From the NCBI GenBank assembly GCA_003535955.1, contig DPZM01000315.1, forward strand, positions 1-8,113: a stretch of 8,113 nucleotides of DNA, read 5' to 3'. The stretch is from Lachnospiraceae bacterium. Its GTDB lineage: Bacteria; Bacillota; Clostridia; Lachnospirales; Lachnospiraceae. Positions 1 through 5,440 of the stretch are shown here, piece by piece; position 1 is the first letter of the stretch, and each line of letters starts with the position of its first letter. Made by a program: the position numbers and the translations under genes. The notes beneath the pieces were generated by a model that saw nothing but the letters and a program-made list of their open reading frames with translations, was not told the origin of the DNA and ran no database searches.

Positions 1-73
1 TATGGTCATAAAAAATCAAGGGGAACAAAGAAGATGCGTAGGGTAAAGTTTTTGTAGGGATATATGATTATTT

Positions 74-157
74 CTCATGACAAGATTTGTGACAAGTTTT
101 TTAATAACTTGCGGTTATATCGCATAAAAATGGGGTTGTCATAAACCTTGTCATAAG
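74..157. repeat. 22-bp imperfect inverted repeat of paired TGACAA motifs
   Basis: The left arm (74-95) and the reverse complement of the right arm (136-157) agree at 19 of 22 positions; the three differences are all transitions. Each arm carries two TGACAA motifs 12 bp apart, so four copies occur within 84 bp, pointing inward in pairs. The 40-bp centre holds a smaller inverted repeat, CAAGTT (93-98) and AACTTG (106-111). The array starts just past the tRNA-Trp terminator. Paired direct motifs that face each other are typical of recombinase arm sites or of dimeric regulator sites. Which of these applies here is inference. Confidence 0.75.
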
Positions 158-163
158 CATAGC

Positions 164-197
164 AAAAGCCCCACAAACTCAGTGTTCATGAGGCTTT
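164..197 (-). terminator. Intrinsic terminator of tRNA-Trp
   Basis: Read on the minus strand, AAAGCCTCATGAAC (197-184) pairs over all 14 positions, with three G-U wobbles, to GTTTGTGGGGCTTT (178-165). The loop is ACTGA. A short run of four T follows. The hairpin starts 7 nt after the tRNA discriminator base, where a tRNA terminator is expected. There is no U-tract on the plus-strand side, so it acts as a terminator for minus-strand transcription only. Confidence 0.8.
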
Positions 198-204
198 CAA
201 GGCG

Positions 205-275
205 CAGGGGATGAGAGAATCGAACTCCCGCTAAAGGTTTTGGAGACCCTTGTCATACCATTTGACCAATCCCCT
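205..275 (-). tRNA. tRNA-Trp (CCA anticodon)
   Basis: The minus strand folds into a complete cloverleaf. The 7-bp acceptor stem is AGGGGAT (275-269) with ATCCCCT (212-206). The D stem is GTCA/TGAC. The anticodon stem is AGGGT/ACCTT, closing the loop CTCCAAA, whose anticodon is CCA (Trp). The T stem is GGGAG/CTCTC with loop TTCGATT. The discriminator base is G, as usual for bacterial tRNA-Trp. The 3'-terminal CCA is not encoded and must be added after transcription. The gene has its own promoter (328-356) and terminator (164-197), so it is a single-tRNA transcription unit downstream of the glycosyltransferase gene. Confidence 0.96.
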
Positions 276-280
276 ATATC

Positions 281-323
281 AAGCCGGTTATCACGCTCAT
301 TAAGCATTATTTAAAACCGACTT
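281..323 (-). other. Inverted repeat in the tRNA-Trp 5' leader
   Basis: On the minus strand AAGTCGGTT (323-315) can pair with AACCGGCTT (289-281): 9 bp with one G-U, around a 25-nt AT-rich loop. The predicted transcription start lies near 321, so the stem would form at the very 5' end of the precursor tRNA. It ends 5 nt before the mature 5' end cut by RNase P. It could also slow read-through from the upstream genes, but there is no T-run after it, so it is not a normal intrinsic terminator. Confidence 0.45.
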
Positions 324-327
324 ATTA

Positions 328-356
328 TTTATATCACAGCATCACTGCCTTGTCAA
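328..356 (-). promoter_or_regulatory. Sigma-70 type promoter of tRNA-Trp
   Basis: On the minus strand there is a perfect -35 box TTGACA (356-351), a 17-bp spacer and a -10 box TATAAA (333-328). This predicts initiation near 321, about 46 nt upstream of the mature tRNA 5' end. It sits directly after the glycosyltransferase stop codon (366-368), in the only gap before the tRNA. The match is close to consensus in sequence and spacing, as is common for stable RNA genes. Confidence 0.82.
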
Positions 357-365
357 CGAATTAGT

Positions 366-1316
366 TCAATCCGTTTCTTCAAAATTGATCCGCTTCTCCT
401 CAACAACCACAGGTCTGTTGATAACACGGGTATTGATATTCAATATATACTCACCTATCAGACCTATAAAGAGCAGCTGCAGTCCGCCAAGGAAGAAAAC
501 ACCTATTGTCATCGGGGCGGTACCTGCCATAAAGCTTGTCCAGTTAAGAAGTTTCATTATAAGATATACTATCGCGATCACAAAGCTTACGCCCGAACAG
601 ATGACTCCGACAAATGTTGCAAGACGAAGCCCTATCTTGGTGTAAGATGTGAAGCTTAACATAGCTGCATCATAGAGGGAGTAGAAGTTATTGTGGGTCT
701 TGCCGGCACGCCTCTTCTGCTGCTCATATTCAACCTCTATCATATTGAAGCCGTCACCATACTCGGCTACTATACCCCTCATAAAGGGAATAGGATCATC
801 AAGCTTACGCAGCAGCTCCACAAAGGTCCTGTCATAGAGGCCAAACCCGGTGAAGTGCTCAATCATCTTGACTGTGGACATATTCTTGATCAGCTTGTAA
901 TACACCGTTCTTAAGAAATATACGAATCCGGGTTCCTTACTGGATGTCTTGATACCGCTTATTATCTTATGCCCTTCTTCCCATTTCTTAACGAATACCG
1001 GAATGAGCTCAACCGGATCCTGAAAGTCACAACAGATCGGGATCACACAATCCCCGTAGCATTGACATATCCCATAGAAGGGCGAATTAAACTGTCCGAA
1101 ATTGGTGACGTTGAAGATGGCCTTGATCTTCTTATTCCCGCTGCACAGCTTCTCTATCGCATCTCTGGTACCGTCGGTCGAGCAGTTGTCGATAAATACG
1201 ATCTCATAATCATACTGAGGAAGCGTTTCATCAAGAACATTTATCACTGTCTTGGCCATCAGTTCAACATTCTCTATTTCATTGTAACACGGAATAAGTA
1301 TCGAAATAGTTTTCAT
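366..1316 (-). CDS. GtrB/DPM1-like family-2 membrane glycosyltransferase
   Basis: The 316-residue protein has a GT-A fold glycosyltransferase family 2 domain. The start, SILIPCYNEIENV (5-17), carries the usual nucleotide-binding strand. D43 and DGT (48-50) follow, and CDFQDP (96-101) is the DxD-equivalent, a variant of the DLQDP motif of the GtrB/ArnC/DPM1 group. QKRRAGKTHNN lies near residue 205. Two hydrophobic helices (about 231-256 and 270-292) end in the typical GLIGEYILNINTRVINRP tail. Relatives transfer sugar from a nucleotide donor to undecaprenyl or dolichyl phosphate at the cytoplasmic membrane face; donor and acceptor here are not readable from sequence. The start lies 7 bp after the preceding gene's stop and has no clear Shine-Dalgarno sequence, so translation may be coupled. 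Length and domain order are normal for the family. Confidence 0.9.
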   Translation of the reverse strand: MKTISILIPCYNEIENVELMAKTVINVLDETLPQYDYEIVFIDNCSTDGTRDAIEKLCSGNKKIKAIFNVTNFGQFNSPFYGICQCYGDCVIPICCDFQDPVELIPVFVKKWEEGHKIISGIKTSSKEPGFVYFLRTVYYKLIKNMSTVKMIEHFTGFGLYDRTFVELLRKLDDPIPFMRGIVAEYGDGFNMIEVEYEQQKRRAGKTHNNFYSLYDAAMLSFTSYTKIGLRLATFVGVICSGVSFVIAIVYLIMKLLNWTSFMAGTAPMTIGVFFLGGLQLLFIGLIGEYILNINTRVINRPVVVEEKRINFEETD

Positions 1317-1323
1317 AAATACT

Positions 1324-2400
1324 TTAATGGGTAACGTTATATAAGTTATGCAGTTCGGCTGCAGAGTGATGGCCCATCATTTCATCTGCCATACCGGTAT
1401 AGGACCACGTAGCTACAAAATAATCATACTCTGCCTTGGAGAACTGGGCCGGTCCGTCGCTGCAGTTGATCGTTACGGTTCCTGCTGCTGCCGCTGCTGC
1501 CTTGGCTGCCTCATCTGCAGCTGCCTGTGCCGCTTCCGCATCCTTCTTGGCCTGCTCGGCTTCGGCCGCCGCTGCATCCGCAGCTGCCTGATCGTTATTC
1601 TGCTCGGCAGGTTTCTGCTCTTCCTTCTTCTCCTCTTCGGGCTTCTTCTCTTCTTTCTTTTCTTCCTTCTTTTCTTCTTCCTTCTTGTTTGCAAGCTCTG
1701 CCTTGGCTGATTCTGCCTCCTCAGCTGTCACTTCCTTAAGGAATTCCGTCTTTATAAAGCACTCACGGCCTTCATAATTAATCTTAGTCCAATCATCTAC
1801 CGACTCGATCCTTTCGTAAGTCTCACCCTGTTTACAGGTCCTTACGATCTCACAGTCCGTATTGGCCTCGGCACGCATACGTACATTATCGCCGGTTACC
1901 ATCACAAGAGTTGCCGCTGTTGCATCCTCCTGCTCAGCTTCAGCAGCTTCCGCCGCAAGCCTTGCCTCTTCGGCCGCTTTCTCGGCTGCCGCCGCTTCTT
2001 CCTCGGCCTTCCTTGCCTGGTCAACAACCTGAAGGGTTATCTTATTACTCTCGATCTTGTCCTTCTTGATATAGACCGTTACAACGCCTTCCGCTCCGGT
2101 ATGGAGTACGGCAGTACCGTCCTCGCTTCCCTTTTCGAAGGTAGCGGTCGCATCATCAACATTGTATTCGAGTGATTTGAGCTTGGCCTTGGATGGATTA
2201 CCCTTGATCGAGAAAACATAGTCCTGATTGACGTCAAGCTCCGTCTCCGCGAAGTTGGGCGTAAGTGTTATCGACTTAAGCTTCTTGACATTCTTAAGCA
2301 GCAGCACTGCCACCGCAATGATTATCACAAGGATAAATACCGCTGCAGCCATAACCAACAACTGTGTCATTCTCTTTTTTCTCATTCTCGACCTGCTCAT
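1324..2400 (-). CDS. Single-pass envelope protein with Ig-like and SH3b domains
   Basis: This 358-residue protein starts with a basic stretch, then a membrane helix (13-36), placing the rest outside the cell. Residues 41-126 look like a bacterial Ig-like domain (ITLTPNFAETELDVNQDYVF onward, ending in ITLQVV). An Ala/Glu coiled coil (128-160) follows, then an SH3b domain (about 164-224: DNVRMRAEAN, DDW, FIKTEFLKEV), a Lys/Glu tract (238-264), an Ala-rich stretch (270-306) and a distinct C-terminal segment (307-358) that I do not recognise. SH3b domains usually bind peptidoglycan peptides, so a cell-wall role is inferred. The start is backed by AAGGAG (2412-2407) 6 nt upstream. It lies 58 bp after the previous gene, with no convincing promoter in the gap. 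No catalytic domain is visible. Confidence 0.8.
   Translation of the reverse strand: MSRSRMRKKRMTQLLVMAAAVFILVIIIAVAVLLLKNVKKLKSITLTPNFAETELDVNQDYVFSIKGNPSKAKLKSLEYNVDDATATFEKGSEDGTAVLHTGAEGVVTVYIKKDKIESNKITLQVVDQARKAEEEAAAAEKAAEEARLAAEAAEAEQEDATAATLVMVTGDNVRMRAEANTDCEIVRTCKQGETYERIESVDDWTKINYEGRECFIKTEFLKEVTAEEAESAKAELANKKEEEKKEEKKEEKKPEEEKKEEQKPAEQNNDQAAADAAAAEAEQAKKDAEAAQAAADEAAKAAAAAAGTVTINCSDGPAQFSKAEYDYFVATWSYTGMADEMMGHHSAAELHNLYNVTH
1642..1686. repeat. 45-nt uninterrupted polypyrimidine/polypurine tract
   Basis: The plus strand has only C and T from 1642 to 1686. A further 21-nt pyrimidine run (1618-1638) is separated from it by GGG. On the coding strand this is the Lys/Glu codon run of the SH3b protein, so biased protein composition explains it. 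A tract this long can vary in length by replication slippage. Confidence 0.85.
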
Positions 2401-2458
2401 TTTTCTCTCCTTATTAATATAATCTATACTATGTAACTTATAATATCATATTTATCAT

Positions 2459-4618
2459 TTATTGCAATGCAATCTCGGTTGTTCCCACATCGGCAAAGGT
2501 GTCATAATTGTCATGTACGGTAAGGCTTATCGGTGATACCGCGTCCTTAAGCGAAACTGCATATGCACAGTTTAGCTCCGAACCATCCGAAATCTGCATA
2601 TCTTTATTATAGTATTCCTCCGGATATTCCTCCATCGCCGCAAAGGTATCACACGGTTCGCCGTTCTGTGTAACACTTATGGGGAACACATCCGCCAGGG
2701 CCTTCTGTTCACTGGTTTTGTTTTTAAAGCTGAAGTAGATAAGTGCAGCAGGATTACCGTCTGTATCAAGCTTGACAGTCACGTTGGTGCATTTAAGGGT
2801 GAACTTGTCATTATCCACATCCACTGATCCCGATGGTGCTGCCGATGCCACATCACCGGACCCCTGGTCTATCAGCTCTGAGTCCCCTTCAAGAACATCC
2901 TCACTCCCGGCCTCTTCAACATCAAAGTCCTCGGTTCCCGTATCACCCGTATCCTCCGGTTCAGGTTCGGGCTGCGTCTCCTCAATAGATGTATCGCTTA
3001 CGATATCCGTGCTCTTATTGCCTTTTCTTATCTTCGAGAAGATACTTATGCAGATGGCCAGCACGATCAGGAAGATTATGCCCTCAACAAAGAGCATCAT
3101 GTACTCCATGGACTTCTTGGATTCCTTCTCGGGATCCATTGCCTGGCTGCCGGTCTGCACGGGCTTATCTGCGCGGACAGGTCCTAAGGGTTCATTCCTG
3201 CCCGGACCGCTAGACCCTGCACTGTTTGCCGGCCCGTTATCATTTATGCTTCCGGGATTCACTCCGGCATTATTTATTATGGCTTCAGAAAGCGCATCAT
3301 TACCTGCATTCGCAGAATCATTCGTCAGGCCAAGCGCCTTCTCTATCTCGGCGAACTGGCTTGTCATCCCGCTTGCCGTCTTTCCGGAACCTTTTTGCTC
3401 CATAGCGCCTATTATGGACTGCTTCTGTCCACCGGGTCCGGGTCTTCCTCCCTGAGCCTGCTGCCTTACGGGCTGCTGTCCCGGCCTTGAAGGCTGCCCA
3501 CCGGGTCTTGCCGGCTGCTGTCTGTTAGCAGGAGGCCTGCCTCCCATCTGATTTCTCTGTCCTGCGGGAGCCCTTTTTACCGGACCCTGCTGCCCGGGCT
3601 GAGGATATTGGGCGCCTGCTGCCTGCTGTCCCGGAAGGGGCGGCATGGCAGGTGGCTGGTTAAGCACGTTCTCTGTCAATGCAACCGGAGATGTCTGCGA
3701 TGTTATCTGCCTTATGACATCTTCGGTAACCGGTTCATATGTTGTCGTTGTGGTCGTTACAACTGTTCTTACAAACTTGGGACCATAACCCTGATCACCG
3801 TAGCCCGGGATCTGATGTATGGGGCCTTCCCATATCTGTGTGTTTGCAGGTTTCTTCTGCATGGGGCTTATCGGTGTTCTTGCCTCCGCCTGCGGAATGG
3901 GGCTGTAAAGAACGCTCCCCTGTTTCATGGGATTACCCGTATTCTGCCTTCCGGCCGGAAGTTTCTGTCCCCGTGCGGGTTGTCCGGCCTTAGGCCTGCC
4001 GTTTACCGGCTGTGGCCTGCCGTTTACCTGCTGTGGCCTGCCGCTTGCCTGCTGTGGCCTGCCGTTTACCGGCTGCTTCCGTTCTTCCCGGCTCTGCCCG
4101 GGTTCTCCGGCTTTGCCTTCCTGTGCTCCGGGTTCTCCGCCCTCGCTTCCCTGTGCTCCGGACTTAACTCCTGCCCCTGTCTGCCCTCCTTCAATATTGT
4201 TCATCAGGGCATCCAGCCTCTCTTCCGAGGAAAAGGGTTCCCTCTTGCTTACAGGTGTTTTGCTTCCTTCGGATGTTGTCCCCTTCCTGCCTGCCTCCTG
4301 TTTCTTCGCAGATGAAGGTTTATATTCTATTGGACCCGGTTTGTTAACCTTGGGGGCCGGCGGCCTGTCCGGCCATCCCGTCCCGGTTATCATTGGTCTC
4401 TCGGTCGGCTTCTTCACGGGCTTGGCCTGTTTCTTCATGGTCTGTGCGGTATCCTCGTTCCATACAAGCCCTATGGGAGCCGTAAGCTCCTTGGATACCT
4501 GGTTCTTCCCGCTTGACTTAACGTTAACCGGACTGACCACGACATTTCTGCCGGCCTTCTTCTTAACCGTACGTTCCCCGGCTATTTTTTTGTCTGCTGT
4601 ATTTGCCTCGTTACTCAT
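2459..4618 (-). CDS. Pro/Gln-rich single-pass membrane protein with DUF5067-like C-terminal domain
   Basis: The 719 residues fall into four parts. Residues 1-500 are low complexity: rich in Pro, Gly, Gln and Arg/Lys, with GRPQ repeats (182-209) and a TTTTTT run (288-293), and no recognisable fold. A membrane helix lies at 505-528, followed by basic residues KIRKGNK. An acidic Glu/Asp/Ser/Thr linker spans about 540-595. The last 125 residues form a compact beta-rich domain (TLKCTNVTVKLD, ALIYFSFKNKT, ISVTQNGEPC, ISLTVHDNYD) with cysteines at 610, 656 and 684. This domain resembles DUF5067, a family often found on Firmicute surface proteins; that match is by eye. Which side each end lies on is inferred: the DUF5067-like end is probably outside. 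The start has no good Shine-Dalgarno sequence (AAGGAA is about 20 nt away) but follows an in-frame TAA. Function unknown. Confidence 0.78.
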   Translation of the reverse strand: MSNEANTADKKIAGERTVKKKAGRNVVVSPVNVKSSGKNQVSKELTAPIGLVWNEDTAQTMKKQAKPVKKPTERPMITGTGWPDRPPAPKVNKPGPIEYKPSSAKKQEAGRKGTTSEGSKTPVSKREPFSSEERLDALMNNIEGGQTGAGVKSGAQGSEGGEPGAQEGKAGEPGQSREERKQPVNGRPQQASGRPQQVNGRPQPVNGRPKAGQPARGQKLPAGRQNTGNPMKQGSVLYSPIPQAEARTPISPMQKKPANTQIWEGPIHQIPGYGDQGYGPKFVRTVVTTTTTTYEPVTEDVIRQITSQTSPVALTENVLNQPPAMPPLPGQQAAGAQYPQPGQQGPVKRAPAGQRNQMGGRPPANRQQPARPGGQPSRPGQQPVRQQAQGGRPGPGGQKQSIIGAMEQKGSGKTASGMTSQFAEIEKALGLTNDSANAGNDALSEAIINNAGVNPGSINDNGPANSAGSSGPGRNEPLGPVRADKPVQTGSQAMDPEKESKKSMEYMMLFVEGIIFLIVLAICISIFSKIRKGNKSTDIVSDTSIEETQPEPEPEDTGDTGTEDFDVEEAGSEDVLEGDSELIDQGSGDVASAAPSGSVDVDNDKFTLKCTNVTVKLDTDGNPAALIYFSFKNKTSEQKALADVFPISVTQNGEPCDTFAAMEEYPEEYYNKDMQISDGSELNCAYAVSLKDAVSPISLTVHDNYDTFADVGTTEIALQ
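3993..4076. repeat. Four tandem 21-bp repeats (GRPQ-type coding repeat)
   Basis: Four contiguous units start at 3993, 4014, 4035 and 4056, each beginning GGCCTGCCG on the plus strand and differing by only a few bases. They encode a seven-residue repeat of the form PVNGRPQ in the disordered half of the DUF5067-like protein. Unit length is a multiple of three, so copy-number change would keep the frame. Confidence 0.9.
4098..4157. repeat. Two tandem 30-bp repeats (GEPGAQEG-type)
   Basis: Two 30-bp units, each starting CCGGGTTCTCCG and ending CTGTGCT on the plus strand, lie at 4098-4127 and 4128-4157. They encode a duplicated Gly/Glu/Pro/Gln stretch in the disordered region, just N-terminal to the 21-bp repeats. 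The frame is preserved. Confidence 0.75.
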
Positions 4619-4661
4619 TTAAATATTTATCAGCATTTCCTTAAATATATGTCCGAATAGC

Positions 4662-5345
4662 TTACAGTTTGCCTTCCATGTCATCAAGATCTGCATAGCC
4701 GTAGGCTTTAGCTGTATTCTCCATTATCATGGCAGCAAGATTCTTACCGTTACCGGCAAGCTTTACAATGAACTGGCCGTAAAGAGCCAGTGTTTTATCA
4801 GAATATGTAAGGAGCTCTCCCCTTAAGTAGGTCTCGTACGATGTCTCATACTCCGTGTCGGATGAAGATCTTATTGATCTTGCATTCTTAGCTGCCTTGG
4901 GATATCTTGCTGCGAATTCCTCCATCCAGTCAACCTGAATGCCCGCGATCTGGTCAACGATAGCTGCCTTATTCTCACTTACCGGCGGCAGCGAATCCTT
5001 AATCTTTGCATATTCCGCAGGGGCTGTTGATTCTTCCATCCTTGCGTATTTCTCGGTTATAAGGTTCCAGCCCTGTTCATTTGCATTGTAAAAGTCGTCT
5101 ATAAAGGACTCAAGCATCTCATCGGTCCAGGTATCATACTGTGCCCGCCTCATAATTGAGAATGTATCCCAGTCATCCTGGCATGAGGCCCTTCCACCCT
5201 CGTTTTGGACCTTATCGAAGGCCTGCCATTCAAGCATAACAAGCTCATTTACAAGATCCCTGTCACTTGTACCGGCGGCAGCGGCGTTCCCGACGCCTGT
5301 TATCATACACGAACTTAGGTTACTATTCAAGTTAATTTCCGACAT
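4662..5345 (-). CDS. DUF4125 family protein
   Basis: The 227-residue protein appears soluble, with no signal peptide or membrane helix. It carries the signature blocks I associate with DUF4125: NEGGRASCQDDW (48-59), TEKYARMEEST (97-107), QVDWMEEF (137-144), ETYLRGELLTYSD (171-183) and the near-terminal AYGYADLDDMEGKL. The first 25 or so residues are an Ala/Asn-rich extension before the conserved domain. The start is firmly supported by GGGAGG (5357-5352) 6 nt upstream. The biochemical function of DUF4125 is unknown to me. The gene follows the TPR-DUF4037 gene after a 95-bp gap with a hairpin, and family members are known near or fused to DUF4037 proteins, so a joint role is likely (inference). 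Confidence 0.88.
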   Translation of the reverse strand: MSEINLNSNLSSCMITGVGNAAAAGTSDRDLVNELVMLEWQAFDKVQNEGGRASCQDDWDTFSIMRRAQYDTWTDEMLESFIDDFYNANEQGWNLITEKYARMEESTAPAEYAKIKDSLPPVSENKAAIVDQIAGIQVDWMEEFAARYPKAAKNARSIRSSSDTEYETSYETYLRGELLTYSDKTLALYGQFIVKLAGNGKNLAAMIMENTAKAYGYADLDDMEGKL

Positions 5346-5395
5346 TGCTTACCTCCCTTTTTTATATGTGTTAGTTTCCTTATAATATGTGACGC

Positions 5396-5430
5396 GTGAA
5401 ACAGGGGGACGGTTCCTCGTTTCACTTTTT
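5396..5430. repeat. REP-like hairpin with GGGGGACGGTTC core
   Basis: GTGAAAC (5396-5402) and GTTTCAC (5419-5425) form a perfect 7-bp outer stem around a GC-rich core containing GGGGGACGGTTCC. A run of five T follows on the plus strand. It lies in the gap between the TPR-DUF4037 gene and the DUF4125 gene. Palindromes with a GGGACGGTTC core are, from memory, scattered in many Firmicute genomes. The T-run is on the plus side, where no gene would need it, so a dispersed repeat is more likely than a terminator; on the transcribed minus strand the hairpin has no T-run after it. Confidence 0.6.
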
Positions 5431-5440
5431 CCCGGGTCTC

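Noticed and set aside
1..57. Plus-strand open frame from the window edge ending in a TAG at 55-57, giving a short basic tail (18 residues, Lys/Arg rich)
   Set aside because: It could be the C-terminus of a gene beyond the window, such as a recombinase, but 18 residues with no recognisable motif do not support a call.
969..1334. Plus-strand open frame of 121 residues opposite the glycosyltransferase
   Set aside because: It overlaps the catalytic core codons of a clear family-2 glycosyltransferase and is a shadow.
2401..2458. Promoter for the SH3b protein gene in the AT-rich 58-bp gap
   Set aside because: Several TATAAT-like stretches occur by AT richness, but none has a credible -35 box at proper spacing.
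2772..3455. Long plus-strand open frame opposite the DUF5067-like gene
   Set aside because: The minus-strand frame has a membrane helix, a structured domain and fits the gene order; the plus frame is Ser/Pro/Leu-rich low complexity mirrored from the biased coding strand and has no support.
3993..4076. CRISPR-like array
   Set aside because: The units are contiguous with no spacers, in frame and coding, so they are a protein repeat.
3608..4622. Two overlapping Cys/Leu/Pro-rich plus-strand open frames of over 230 residues
   Set aside because: They arise from the GC-rich repeats of the Pro/Gln-rich coding sequence on the other strand and show no domain.
5396..5430. Plus-strand intrinsic terminator
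   Set aside because: Hairpin plus five T fits the form, but no plus-strand gene ends there, and on the transcribed strand the T-run is on the wrong side.
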